A stretch of DNA of 64,000 bases from Leucobacter chromiireducens subsp. chromiireducens (GCF_016758255.1 NZ_QYAD01000001.1:930001-994000), one strand, 5' to 3'. Positions 1 to 8,566 are shown, counted from the stretch's first letter. Made by a program: numbers and translations. Notes: generated from the letters alone by a model not told the origin.

Positions 1-1325
1 TCCTCTTTGAGAACGTCACCAAGAAGTACCGGGGCACCGCGAAACCAGCGCTCGACGGTATCGACCTGCAGGTCGACCGTGGCGAGTTCGTGTTTATCGT
101 GGGCGCGTCCGGTTCCGGCAAGTCAAGCTGCCTGCGCCTCATCCTGCGCGAGGACCAGCCCAGCGCGGGCAAGATCCACGTGCTGGGGCAGGACCTCAGC
201 AAGATCTCCTCGCGAAAGGTGCCGTATTTCCGGCGCAACCTGGGCACGGTGTTCCAGGACTTCCGCCTGCTCACGAACAAGACCGTGTACGACAATGTGG
301 CGTTCTCGCTGCAGGTGATCGGCAAGTCGCGCGGCTTCATCCAGGAGGCCGTCCCCGACACACTCGAGATGGTCGGTCTCGCGAATAAGGCGAAGCGCTA
401 CCCGCACGAGCTCTCGGGCGGTGAGCAGCAGCGTGTCGCGATCGCGCGCGCCATCGTGAACAAGCCGGCGATCCTCCTCGCCGATGAGCCGACGGGCAAC
501 CTCGACCCGGCGACGAGTCTCGGCATCATGCAGCTGCTCCGCGCGATCAACGCAGCGGGCACCACCGTCGTCATGGCGACGCACGAGGCCACGTTCGTGG
601 ACATCATGCAGCAGCGCGTGGTCGAGCTCTCGCAGGGTGTTATTGTGCGCGACGAGGTGGGCGGCGGTTACGGCGAGACCGCATCGATCCCGGTCGCTGA
701 CCTTTCTGCGGCCGGCGTGCAGGTGCTGCGCACCACCGAGGCTGTGGTGCGCGCGGCGCTCGCACCCGAGGAGATCGCGCGCGCTGCCGCTGTCGCCACC
801 GCGGGCGCAGCGGCGCTCGCCCACGGGGGAGCTGGTACGGAACCCGCAGCTTCGGATCAGGGCTCACCCTCGAACGCAGTCTCCGCGCCTGAGGCCACCC
901 CCGAGGCCGCTCCTGTTCCCGACGAGTCTGCGCGTGCAGCAGAGGCTGCTGACTCGGCGCTTCGCGATCCCGATCGAGAGACCGTTGCGGCCGAGCCTGC
1001 CGAGCCGGTTGACCCCGAGACGCTTCCCGCGGTTCCCGTCATTGCGGAGCCGCAGGCGCCGCAGGCACCCGAACCGCGTGGCCCCGAAGCCTCGGTGTTC
1101 GAGGAGCCGCAGCCGTTCGGGCCGGAAGACGATGAGATCGACGGCACCGACTTCGACCAGACAGTGCGCGCCGATGGTGGCCCGCAGGCGAAGCGGATTC
1201 CCGCGTTCCTGGATCCGGGGCGTCCGCTCGACCCCATTGAAATGTCCGAGACCGGCAACCTCGCCGCGCACCTCGGGCTCGACCGTAACGATGACGATCA
1301 GACAGATGTGGGGCCGGTTCGATGA
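1..1325 (+). CDS. ftsE: FtsE cell-division ABC ATPase (5' end cut by the window, long C-terminal tail)
   Basis: ATP-binding subunit of the FtsEX complex, which works at the division septum and couples ATP hydrolysis to activation of peptidoglycan hydrolases. The frame is open from base 3; only the first few residues are missing. Walker A (GASGSGKSS, around base 100), Q-loop, signature LSGGEQQR and Walker B LLADEPTGNLD are all present. After the ATPase core (ending near base 680) there is a tail of about 210 residues rich in Ala, Pro and Glu, ending in an acidic segment. FtsE proteins are usually about 230 residues, so this one is roughly double. It overlaps ftsX by ATGA. Confidence 0.95.
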   Translation, partial: LFENVTKKYRGTAKPALDGIDLQVDRGEFVFIVGASGSGKSSCLRLILREDQPSAGKIHVLGQDLSKISSRKVPYFRRNLGTVFQDFRLLTNKTVYDNVAFSLQVIGKSRGFIQEAVPDTLEMVGLANKAKRYPHELSGGEQQRVAIARAIVNKPAILLADEPTGNLDPATSLGIMQLLRAINAAGTTVVMATHEATFVDIMQQRVVELSQGVIVRDEVGGGYGETASIPVADLSAAGVQVLRTTEAVVRAALAPEEIARAAAVATAGAAALAHGGAGTEPAASDQGSPSNAVSAPEATPEAAPVPDESARAAEAADSALRDPDRETVAAEPAEPVDPETLPAVPVIAEPQAPQAPEPRGPEASVFEEPQPFGPEDDEIDGTDFDQTVRADGGPQAKRIPAFLDPGRPLDPIEMSETGNLAAHLGLDRNDDDQTDVGPVR

Positions 1326-2236
1326 GAGTGGGGCTCGTGCTCGGCGAGGTCTGGAATGGCCTGCGCCGCAACATGTCCGTGGTCATCTCGGTGATCCTCG
1401 TGACGTTTGTGTCGCTCACCTTCGTGGGCGCCGCGATCATCATGCAGCTGCAGGTGCAGCAGATGAAGACGTTCTGGTACGACCGTGCGCAGGTGGCCGT
1501 CTACCTCTGCACGGACGCTGATCAGAGCGCTACCTGCTCAGGCGCGGACGCGGGCGAGGAGGAGATCGCCGCGGTCGAAGCCGCGCTGAAGTCTGACACG
1601 CTCGCGCCCTATGTTGACGACTACTTCTTCGTGACGCACGAGCAGGCGTTCGAGGAGTTCAAGAAGCAGTTCGAGGGCAACCCGATCGTCGACATTACGA
1701 AGCCCGAGCAGCTGAACCAGACCTTCTGGGTGAAGCTCACTGATCCCTCGCGCTCCGACATCATCACCGAGACCTTCACCGGGATTCCCGGGGTGCAGAG
1801 CGTGTCCGATCAGCGCAGCTTGCTCGATCGGATCTTCCTCTTCCTCGGGGTGGCGAGCTACACCGCCATCGCGATTGCTGGACTGATGCTCGTCGCGGCG
1901 ATGCTGCTGATCTCGACCACGATCCGCTTGTCCGCATACTCGCGGCGTCGGGAGATTGGGATCATGCGTCTCGTTGGCGCGTCGAACCGCTTCATTCAAA
2001 CCCCGTTCATCCTTGAAGGCATCATTGCGGCATTGATTGGTGCGGTGCTCGCGAGCGCCGCGTCCGTGGCGATCGTGAAGTTCTTCGTGCAGGGCTTCCT
2101 CGTGAAGGAAGTGCCGTTTACGAGCTACATCACGGTTGAGCAGTCGCTCATCGTGCCGCCGATCTTGATCCTGGTGGGCGTGGTGCTCTCTGCGATCGCC
2201 GCGAAGATCGCGATCACGCGCTACCTCCGCGTCTAG
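1322..2236 (+). CDS. ftsX: FtsX cell-division membrane protein
   Basis: Membrane partner of FtsE. The 304-residue protein has an N-terminal transmembrane helix (about residues 20-42), an extracytoplasmic domain of about 120 residues that in this family contacts cell-wall hydrolases, and three C-terminal helices (about 175-200, 225-250, 275-297) of the FtsX permease domain with the family sequence REIGIMRLVGAS. The ATG overlaps the ftsE stop in ATGA, so translation is probably coupled. Length and topology are normal. The operon continues toward smpB after a gap of about 120 bases. Confidence 0.95.
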   Translation: MRVGLVLGEVWNGLRRNMSVVISVILVTFVSLTFVGAAIIMQLQVQQMKTFWYDRAQVAVYLCTDADQSATCSGADAGEEEIAAVEAALKSDTLAPYVDDYFFVTHEQAFEEFKKQFEGNPIVDITKPEQLNQTFWVKLTDPSRSDIITETFTGIPGVQSVSDQRSLLDRIFLFLGVASYTAIAIAGLMLVAAMLLISTTIRLSAYSRRREIGIMRLVGASNRFIQTPFILEGIIAALIGAVLASAASVAIVKFFVQGFLVKEVPFTSYITVEQSLIVPPILILVGVVLSAIAAKIAITRYLRV

Positions 2237-2302
2237 CGCGGGGCGAAGCACCAGCGCGAACAGCCGCGCGGGGCGTGGGGTGCGCTGCATCCCGCGCTCC
2301 GC

Positions 2303-2308
2303 TAGGCT
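2303..2308 (+). promoter_or_regulatory. Candidate -10 box (TAGGCT) for smpB
   Basis: TAGGCT lies in the 120-base gap after ftsX, about 50 bases before the smpB start. It matches the TANNCT form of other -10 boxes in the window. No clear -35 is seen. Confidence 0.4.
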
Positions 2309-2356
2309 GGATCCTTGCGCGCGCCCGGCGCGCACCACCCGAGAGAGGATGTGACC

Positions 2357-2833
2357 GTGCCCAAGGAGACCGGCGAGAAGCTGATTGCTTCCAACAAGAA
2401 GGCCCGGCACGAGTACCACATTCTCGACACCTACGAGGCGGGGATGGTGCTCACCGGCAGCGAGGTGAAGTCGCTGCGCATGGGGCGCGCGTCGCTCGTC
2501 GATGGTTACGTGTTCATCGAGCGGGGCGAGGCGTGGCTCGACGCCGCGTACATTCCCGAGTACCTGAACGGTTCGTGGACGAATCACGCGCCGCGCCGCA
2601 AGCGGAAGCTGCTGCTGCACCGGCAGCAGATCGACAAGCTGTACCAGAAGACCCGGGAGGGCGGCATGACGATCGTGCCGCTGCGCCTATATTTCCTGGA
2701 TGGCCGCGCAAAGGTTGAGATCGCGCTCGCAAAGGGCAAGAAGGAATACGACAAGCGACAGACGCTCCGCGAGCGCCAGGACACTCGCGAGGCTGAGCGC
2801 GCCATGCGCCAGCGCAACCAGATGGGTGACTAG
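2357..2833 (+). CDS. smpB: SmpB, tmRNA-binding protein
   Basis: Binds tmRNA and delivers it to stalled ribosomes for trans-translation. The GTG at 2357 gives [20 protein letters not shown], the usual SmpB N-terminus, and sits 8 bases after an AGAGG ribosome-binding site; an in-frame GTG at 2351 is too close to that site. The protein has 158 residues, with the oligonucleotide-binding fold ([18 protein letters not shown]) and the basic C-terminal tail ([15 protein letters not shown]) that enters the decoding centre. Its partner ssrA follows about 800 bases downstream, a common actinobacterial arrangement. Confidence 0.97.
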   Translation: MPKETGEKLIASNKKARHEYHILDTYEAGMVLTGSEVKSLRMGRASLVDGYVFIERGEAWLDAAYIPEYLNGSWTNHAPRRKRKLLLHRQQIDKLYQKTREGGMTIVPLRLYFLDGRAKVEIALAKGKKEYDKRQTLRERQDTREAERAMRQRNQMGD

Positions 2834-2870
2834 CGTCGTGCGGCGCGCTGTGGCAAACCCGGGTCAGCGG

Positions 2871-3497
2871 ATGACGCGGCCCGAGCCCGGCGCGGCGGCT
2901 GAGCCTGCCACGCGCGTGCGCAAGGCTCCGGGGGAGCGGCGCGAAGAGATCCTCGAGGAGGCGTCGCGCATCGCGCTCGCAGAGGGGCTTGAGCGCATCA
3001 CCCTGCGCGAGGTTGCGGCGGGGCTTGGCGTGCGCCCGGGGCTGATCGGCCACTACTTCCCGGTGGTCGGGGAGCTCGTGGGTGAGGCATTCGCTCGTGC
3101 GGTCTCGCGCGAGCGGGATCGGCTGTTCGTTGCCTCAGGGGCGCCGCGCGCGCGTCTTGCTGAATTCGTGGCGCGCGTGGAGAGTGTCGAGGCTCGCGCG
3201 CTCGGCAGGCTGTGGCTGAATGCGCGCCACCTCGCACGATTCCAGCCCGCGCTCGCGGAAGCCATTGCCCAGCAGGAGGGCCTCGACGAGGATCGGCTGA
3301 CCGCGCTCATTGAGGCTGGAAACGCGGCGGGCGAGTTCGCCGCTGCGGATCCGCGGGCCGCGTGTATTCGGATCTGGATGGCCGTCGACGGTTTGGGGGC
3401 GTACGCGAACAGCCCTGCGGTGCTTGAGGAGCCCGCGTACGGCGGGTTTGTCGCCGATGTGTGCGGCTGGACGCTGGGGCTCCGTTCGCCACTGTGA
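2871..3497 (+). CDS. TetR-family transcriptional regulator, BetI-like
   Basis: A 208-residue regulator placed between smpB and ssrA. Residues about 20-70 form the TetR helix-turn-helix (EILEEASRIALAEGLERITLREVAAGLGVRPGL shortened here to its key parts: EGLERITLREVA, GVRPGLIGHYF). The remainder is an all-helical ligand-binding domain resembling BetI-type proteins. The start is uncertain: ATG 2871 is chosen, but in-frame GTGs at 2838 and 2850 are possible and none has a strong ribosome-binding site. No obvious target gene is adjacent, so its ligand and regulon cannot be inferred. Confidence 0.8.
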   Translation: MTRPEPGAAAEPATRVRKAPGERREEILEEASRIALAEGLERITLREVAAGLGVRPGLIGHYFPVVGELVGEAFARAVSRERDRLFVASGAPRARLAEFVARVESVEARALGRLWLNARHLARFQPALAEAIAQQEGLDEDRLTALIEAGNAAGEFAAADPRAACIRIWMAVDGLGAYANSPAVLEEPAYGGFVADVCGWTLGLRSPL

Positions 3498-3592
3498 ATT
3501 GTGAGCTGCGAGCTTCGCGGAGAGCGGACGTGGGCAGTGAGCGTTCTTGGGTGCGCGGTGCTAGAATGAGTGTTCCGGCGCACGCGTCGGGT

Positions 3593-3598
3593 GATAAT
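3593..3598 (+). promoter_or_regulatory. Candidate -10 box (GATAAT) for ssrA
   Basis: GATAAT lies about 50 bases before the mature tmRNA 5' end, so the primary transcript would carry a short leader removed by RNase P. A second candidate, TAGAAT, lies at 3562-3567. Neither has a convincing -35. Confidence 0.35.
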
Positions 3599-3649
3599 TC
3601 CAGAGTGTGATGTGAACACCCCAAATGTGCACCGGGTTCGGTGTCACAG

Positions 3650-4021
3650 GGGGCCGATCGGTTTCGACACGTCGATTTGAGACTGTGAGAAGCGGGTCGA
3701 GGACGCGAAGTTATCTCGTTAACGCCCTTCGCAATCAATAGGTGCAACTTCTAAGCGCACCGACTTCGCTCTCGCTGCCTAAGCACGAGACCGAGTCCGT
3801 CAGGCCGGGTACGCCTTCGCCCCGGTTTCCTGGCGTCATCTAGAGGGCTTGCTCGCACGCTGCGTCTCAGGGCGTGTGGGGACTTTTTCTGAGGCTGGGC
3901 CTGTCGCACTAGGTGTTCGTGACAAAGGGCGAGGCCGAGTAGAACGCTTGCACGAACTACACCCGTAGAAGGCATGGAATCATCGAAGTGGACCGGGGTT
4001 CAATTCCCCGCGGCTCCACCA
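3650..4021 (+). ncRNA. ssrA: tmRNA (transfer-messenger RNA)
   Basis: Rescues stalled ribosomes with SmpB. The 5' end GGGGCCGATCGGTTTCGAC and the 3' end CGGCTCCACCA pair as an alanine-type acceptor stem (GGGGCCG with CGGCTCC, one G-U), and CCA is encoded. The T arm (GGGGTTCAATTCCCC) precedes the 3' end. The tag reading frame starts at GCA 3744 and stops at TAA 3780-3782, encoding ATSKRTDFALAA; with the charged alanine the tag is AATSKRTDFALAA, ending in the ALAA protease signal. Length of about 372 nt is typical for actinobacteria. Confidence 0.97.
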
Positions 4022-4049
4022 GTGCTCACATCACACCTTGGAATTACAC

Positions 4050-4080
4050 AACGCCCCCGGATCGCAGATCCGGGGGCGTT
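4050..4080 (+). terminator. Terminator hairpin after ssrA
   Basis: A perfect 14-bp stem (AACGCCCCCGGATC paired with GATCCGGGGGCGTT) with loop GCA, beginning 29 bases after the tmRNA 3' end. A short T-containing stretch (GTGCTGTTTG) follows. Confidence 0.9.
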
Positions 4081-4134
4081 GTGCTGTTTGCGGGCAACGC
4101 TGTGCTCTCCGCGTGGTGTTGTGTGCGCGGCGCG

Positions 4135-4587
4135 TTACGCCGCCTCAGCGATCCGCAGCACCTCGTCGATGAACAGCTGCCACCCCTCCAGCGTTGCGGC
4201 CTTCTGCTCATGCGGAAAGTCGGGGGTCTCTTGCGTCAGGTGGATGGACGCGCCGCCATCCGCGGGCATGATGCCGACCGCAACCGGAACCTGGAGCGCG
4301 TCGGGCCCCGGCTGGTCGGTGAGTGTGAAGGTGAAACGGTGCGGCGGGGCGACCTCGACGAAGCTGCCGGCCCAGTCGATGGTGTTGCCATCGGGCAGGA
4401 TCATCGTGGCGGTCCACGTGCCGCCCTCGATGGCGTCAAAGTCCAGGCGGTCGGCCGGTACCTCGACATCCGGGCCACCAAACCAACGCGCAAAGGCAGC
4501 GGCCTCGCTGAACGCCGCGAACACGGCCTCCGGCTGCGCGGTGGTGGTGCGGTCGATCTCGATGCCTGCGGCGGTGACTCCGGTCAT
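4135..4587 (-). CDS. SRPBCC / AHSA1-like protein
   Basis: A 150-residue single-domain protein of the START/AHSA1 (activator of Hsp90 ATPase homologue) superfamily. Characteristic segments are ITARTTTAQPEAVF-like N-terminus (IEIDRTTTAQPEAVFAAFSE), the FARWFGGPD tryptophan motif, GGTWTATM, and the helix HEQKAATLEGWQLFIDEVL at the C-terminus. Such proteins form a helix-grip cavity that binds small hydrophobic ligands; the ligand here cannot be told. A GGAG ribosome-binding site precedes the ATG at 4587. It is a single gene, tail to tail with the ssrA terminator. Confidence 0.85.
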   Translation of the reverse strand: MTGVTAAGIEIDRTTTAQPEAVFAAFSEAAAFARWFGGPDVEVPADRLDFDAIEGGTWTATMILPDGNTIDWAGSFVEVAPPHRFTFTLTDQPGPDALQVPVAVGIMPADGGASIHLTQETPDFPHEQKAATLEGWQLFIDEVLRIAEAA

Positions 4588-4686
4588 GGGGTGCTCCGAT
4601 CGTCGGGGTGAGGGCGAGAGCCCGGTGATGTGAGCATAGCGCGGGCCACCGACGTCCCCCGCCTCTCTGTTCCCCTGTCCCTCGAA

Positions 4687-4751
4687 TCGGGGTCACTTCG
4701 GCAGGGTGTCGGGTGTGCGGGACTCGCGACACCCTGCCGAAGTGACCCCGA
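4687..4751. repeat. 25-bp perfect inverted repeat in an intergenic region
   Basis: Arms 4687-4711 and 4727-4751 are exact reverse complements (each arm begins or ends with TCGGGGTCACTTC), separated by a 15-base spacer. Beyond one mismatched pair the complementarity continues for 3 more bases. No T-tract follows. It lies between the divergent SRPBCC and TetR genes, where a terminator is not expected. No second copy was found in the window. Confidence 0.9.
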
Positions 4752-4789
4752 ATCGGTGGGGTGGGGAGCGGACGGGGTGGGGAGGAGTA

Positions 4790-4832
4790 AATCGAGCGAC
4801 GTTCGGTTTGCTCAACCGAGCGGCGTTCGATT
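4790..4832 (+). promoter_or_regulatory. Candidate operator-promoter of the TetR-MFS-amidohydrolase group
   Basis: A 43-bp imperfect palindrome with outer arms AATCGA/TCGATT and inner arms TCGGTT/AACCGA. It also holds two 12-bp direct repeats, GAGCGACGTTCG and GAGCGGCGTTCG. A weak -35 (TTGCTC, 4808-4813) and -10 (TATGGT, 4832-4837) fall within or next to it. Position 33 bases before the TetR start suggests autoregulation. Confidence 0.6.
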
Positions 4833-4864
4833 ATGGTGGGGATACCCCGACGATTGGACCCGCA

Positions 4865-5485
4865 ATGGCGCGACCGCACACCCCGCTGCTCAGCGAAGCC
4901 CGCATTCTTGACGCGGTGCGTCGCCTGAGTGCTGACGGCGACTTCACGCTCGCTCAGCTCGCCCGCGAGCTCGACGTGCGCGTCTCCTCGATCTACCACC
5001 ACGTGCCCTCAAAGGGTGCGATTGTGCACCTGCTGCGCCGCGACTGGATTCAGCGCTTGCGCGAAGAACTCGGCGACAGCTTGGGGCGCGAACGGCTTTC
5101 GCTCATCGTGCGCTCGTACGCGGTCTTTGCTGCCGAAATCCCGGCGCTCGTGCCCTACCTGATCACCGAGCCCTTCCAGGACGATGAGCTCACCTGGCTC
5201 TACGAGGATCTCGCGGCCACGCTGCACAGCCTCGGCATCCCGGACGACCGGGTGTTGCCGCTCATCGGCACGATCGACGCGATCGTCATCGGGGCGGCGT
5301 TTGACCTCCTCGCCCCGCCCTTCCAGGCGGGCGAAGTTTCGGCGACGGCGCACCCTCGACTGAGTGCCGCGCTCGCCACGCTGCCCGAAGACGTCGACCG
5401 GCGCGCCCACCTGCTCTCCACGCTCGACGACCTGCTCGCGGGGCTGCTCAGAGATGCGCCGCCGACGTCCGATCCCACGCTCTGA
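4865..5485 (+). CDS. TetR-family regulator of the downstream MFS transporter and amidohydrolase (inferred)
   Basis: A 206-residue regulator. The helix-turn-helix is at residues about 15-60 (FTLAQLARELDVRVSSIYHH), of the TetR class whose recognition helix is followed by VPSKGAIV. The C-terminal domain (LIVRSYAVFAAEIPALVPYL) is a ligand-binding bundle. The ATG at 4865 is the first start after the palindromic control region. It is followed on the same strand, 72 bases on, by an MFS transporter and then an amidohydrolase, so it is probably the local repressor; the inducer may be a substrate of one of these proteins. Confidence 0.85.
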   Translation: MARPHTPLLSEARILDAVRRLSADGDFTLAQLARELDVRVSSIYHHVPSKGAIVHLLRRDWIQRLREELGDSLGRERLSLIVRSYAVFAAEIPALVPYLITEPFQDDELTWLYEDLAATLHSLGIPDDRVLPLIGTIDAIVIGAAFDLLAPPFQAGEVSATAHPRLSAALATLPEDVDRRAHLLSTLDDLLAGLLRDAPPTSDPTL

Positions 5486-5557
5486 GTAGCCCGCGCACCG
5501 TTGCGCCTCACATACCTACACCCCACGGCTCCACCCCAACGAAGAGGAAGGCCCCTC

Positions 5558-6901
5558 ATGTCCCGAACCCACACCAGCGTGGCGCGCGCCGGCGCACCCG
5601 CGATGGGTGCGCTCATCACCACCTGGGTGTTTGCGCTCCTGCCCGCAAACCTCGTGCCCTCGATCGTCGAGAAGCTTGTCTACCAGCTCGACGTCTCCGT
5701 GACGACCGCGGGAGCGGTGGCGACCGGGATGACCCTGGCGAATGCGGTCGCAGTGCTCTCTTCCCGCCGTGCCGTGCAGCGCGGCAACCGCGTGATCATC
5801 GCGCGAGTTGGCCTGGCAATCATGATTCTCGCCTTTGCCTCAGGCGCCATCTGGCCCGTTGCTGGTGTCAGCATGGCCGCGCTCATCGCTGGCGGCGTGG
5901 GGTCGGGACTCGTGATCTCGGCCGCGACGGCGGCGGTGTCGGCAACGCCGGATCCCGATCGAGCGACCACCATTGTGATGACCGTGAACCGCTTCGTTGT
6001 CGCAGTGGCCTTCCTCACGATCCCGCTCGTGGGCGGCGGCGTGCGCGAGCTCTTCCTAATTCTCGCGATCCCCGGCATCCTCGGCTTCATCGGTGCGCAG
6101 TGGCTGCCCCGCCTGCCGGAGGAGACCGCGGTGGTGTCGGTCGTGGGAACGGTCGCCTCAGCGGCGTCCGCCGGCGACGCGGCACCGCCCGCCCCCGCCG
6201 CTGTACGCGCGGCAAAGGCCGCAATCACGCCGGCCGAGCAGCGCACCCGTCGCATCGGGTGGCTGCTGGCGCTCGGCTTTGGTGCCTGGTCGATCACCGA
6301 CGACGGGGTGTATGGCCTCGTCGGCGTGATCGTCGGCGAGAGCGAAATGCAGGTCTCCGACAGCTTCGTTCCCATGATTTTCTCGCTGTCCGTGTTCTGC
6401 GGTCTGGGCGGTGCGCTCATCGCGCCGTTCCTGCACCGCTGGTTCGGTCGCACCGCGACCCTCGCCGGCCTGCTCTCGGTGAGCGCGCTCGCGAAGCTCG
6501 GGCTGATCGTGCTGGCCACCCCGGTGATGTATGCGACCTCGAGCGCGGTGTGGGGCTTCGTGTTTGGGGCGATGCTGCCGCTCGTGTTCGGCCTTGCCGC
6601 GTCGCTCTCGCGTGATGGCGGCGTCAGCGTGCTCGTGAACGGGGTGTACGTGGTGGGTGTGGCACTCGGCCCTCTCGTCGCGACCCAGCTCTTCGACCGC
6701 TTCGGCACCGGCGTGCTCGCCACCGTGATGACGATCCTTGCCGCCGCGACCGGCGCGCTGATCGTCTACGCGTCGAGCTTTGCTGAACGCGGGCGTCGGG
6801 GTAATCCGGACGAGCCGCGCGAGAGCCAGACCCCCGCTGCCGACGCAGCACGGACCACCCCCGCCGCTCCCGCGGCCGACTCGATTGGAGCAGGCGCATG
6901 A
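5558..6901 (+). CDS. MFS transporter
   Basis: A 447-residue integral membrane protein with about 12 hydrophobic helices, a charged central loop (about residues 205-230, Ala-rich) and a hydrophilic C-terminal tail of about 50 residues. Start chosen at ATG 5558, which has a GAGGAAGG ribosome-binding site 8 bases upstream. Helices carry typical MFS glycine-rich segments (GGVGSGLVISAATAAVSATP in the first half). Substrate is unknown. The stop overlaps the start of the amidohydrolase (ATGA), so the two are translationally coupled and may handle the same compound, either import before hydrolysis or export. Confidence 0.88.
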   Translation: MSRTHTSVARAGAPAMGALITTWVFALLPANLVPSIVEKLVYQLDVSVTTAGAVATGMTLANAVAVLSSRRAVQRGNRVIIARVGLAIMILAFASGAIWPVAGVSMAALIAGGVGSGLVISAATAAVSATPDPDRATTIVMTVNRFVVAVAFLTIPLVGGGVRELFLILAIPGILGFIGAQWLPRLPEETAVVSVVGTVASAASAGDAAPPAPAAVRAAKAAITPAEQRTRRIGWLLALGFGAWSITDDGVYGLVGVIVGESEMQVSDSFVPMIFSLSVFCGLGGALIAPFLHRWFGRTATLAGLLSVSALAKLGLIVLATPVMYATSSAVWGFVFGAMLPLVFGLAASLSRDGGVSVLVNGVYVVGVALGPLVATQLFDRFGTGVLATVMTILAAATGALIVYASSFAERGRRGNPDEPRESQTPAADAARTTPAAPAADSIGAGA

Positions 6902-8562
6902 CCGAGCGCATCCTCATCACGAACGCGACCGCCTTCCTCGGTGGCGCCCCGGTTTCGGGCCGCGGCGTGCTCATTTCCGACGGCGTGATTGCTGCAATTG
7001 GGGAGAGCACGGCAATTGCGGCGCTGCCCGAAGCCGCCGATGCCACGGGCATCGACGCTGCGGGTGGGCTGCTCCACGCGAGCTTCGCCGACGCGCACGT
7101 GCACACCGTGTTCGGGGGAGTGGAACTCGGCAGGCTGGAGCTCAGCGACAGCGCGAGCGGCGAGGAAACGCTCACGCGCATCGCCGAGTACGCTGCAGCG
7201 CACGACGGTGACTGGGTGCTCGGCGGCGGCTGGAGCATGGCGCACTTCCCGGGCGGCGCACCCACGCGTGAGGCGCTCGACGCGGCATGCCCTGACCTCC
7301 CGGTGTTTCTCATCAACGCCGATCATCACGGGGCCTGGGCGAACTCGCGCGCGTTTGAGATCGCCGGGATCGACGCGAATACGCCGGACCCGGCAGATGG
7401 GCGCTTCGAGCGCCACGCAGATGGGACGCCGAGTGGCACGATGCACGAGGGGGCGCAGGAGCTCTTCTCCCATGTGCTGCCGCCCACCACAATCGACGAG
7501 TGCCGCGCCGGCCTCCTCCGCGGTCAAGCGGTGCTGCACGGGTACGGTGTGACGGCGTGGCAGGAGGCGATCCTAGGGGAGTACGCGGGATACCCCGACG
7601 TCACGGCGGCCTACACCGCTGAGATGGCGGCCGGAATCGACGCTGATGTCTCGGGGGCGCTGTGGGTGACGCGCTCCCTCTCAGATCCCGATTCGCCCAT
7701 CGACGCCGATGCAGTCGTCGCCGATTTTGAGCGCCGCCGGGCCGCTGCCGCCGCGCACGGCTTCCGCGCCGACACCGCGAAGATCATGGTCGACGGTGTC
7801 GCCGAGAACCTCACCGCGGCGATGAACGAGCCGTATGTGGGCGGCTGCGACTGCGCCGGCGGCACGGTGGATCGTGGGCTCGCGTACTTCAGCGCCGAGG
7901 ACCTGCAGGCGCTCGTGCCGAAGCTGAATGCGCGGGGTTTTCACGCCCACTTCCACGCGATTGGGGATCGGGCCGCTCGCTACGCACTCGACGCCGTCGC
8001 TGCGGTGCCTGAACGGGATCGAGCGGGTGTGCGCAACCACATCGCGCACCTGCAGGTCGTCGACCCGGTGGATATTCCGCGCTTCGCGGAGCTCGGCGTC
8101 ACCGCGAACTGTCAGGCGCTGTGGGCCGTGCTTGAGGAGCAGATGGTGGAACTCACCCTCCCGATTCTCGGCGAGGAGCGTGCCGGCTGGCAGTATCCCT
8201 TCGGCTCGCTGCTGCGCAGTGGCGCCGAGCTCGCGTTCGGTTCGGACTGGTCGGTGTCGACCCCCGATCCGTGGCAGGCGCTTCACGTTGCGGTGAACCG
8301 GCGCGCACCGGGAGAGGCAGACAGTGAGCCGTTGCTTCCCGCGGAGGCGCTTCCGCTCGCCGTGGCGCTCGACGGGTACACGCGGGGCTCGCACGAGCTG
8401 CTCGGCACCCCGGGTGCGGGTCGGTTTGAGGTCGGCGCGTTCGCGGATCTCGCACTCGCAGATCGGGATCCCTTCGCGGCGCCCGAGAGTGAGATCTGGC
8501 GTACCCGCAACGTGCTGACGCTGCGCCGCGGACGCGTGGTCGCTGACCGCCGCGACTCCTGA
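6898..8562 (+). CDS. YtcJ-like metal-dependent amidohydrolase
   Basis: A 554-residue amidohydrolase of the YtcJ/NfdA (N-substituted formamide deformylase-like) group. The metal-binding motif appears as ADAHVHTVFGG (about residue 63), followed by the family segments GGGWSMAHFPGG, LINADHHGAWANSRA, a candidate second metal site HAHFHAIGDRA (about 345), HIAHLQVVDP (about 382) and FGSDWSVSTPDPWQA (about 447). The C-terminal beta domain ends in RRGRVVADR. Members hydrolyse amide-like bonds on varied substrates; the true one cannot be assigned. Coupled to the MFS gene by ATGA overlap. Confidence 0.88.
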   Translation: MTERILITNATAFLGGAPVSGRGVLISDGVIAAIGESTAIAALPEAADATGIDAAGGLLHASFADAHVHTVFGGVELGRLELSDSASGEETLTRIAEYAAAHDGDWVLGGGWSMAHFPGGAPTREALDAACPDLPVFLINADHHGAWANSRAFEIAGIDANTPDPADGRFERHADGTPSGTMHEGAQELFSHVLPPTTIDECRAGLLRGQAVLHGYGVTAWQEAILGEYAGYPDVTAAYTAEMAAGIDADVSGALWVTRSLSDPDSPIDADAVVADFERRRAAAAAHGFRADTAKIMVDGVAENLTAAMNEPYVGGCDCAGGTVDRGLAYFSAEDLQALVPKLNARGFHAHFHAIGDRAARYALDAVAAVPERDRAGVRNHIAHLQVVDPVDIPRFAELGVTANCQALWAVLEEQMVELTLPILGEERAGWQYPFGSLLRSGAELAFGSDWSVSTPDPWQALHVAVNRRAPGEADSEPLLPAEALPLAVALDGYTRGSHELLGTPGAGRFEVGAFADLALADRDPFAAPESEIWRTRNVLTLRRGRVVADRRDS

Positions 8563-8566
8563 CCCG

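Noticed and set aside
1538..2620. A 360-codon minus-strand frame over ftsX and smpB
   Set aside because: Shadow of two well-supported genes; no recognisable protein motif.
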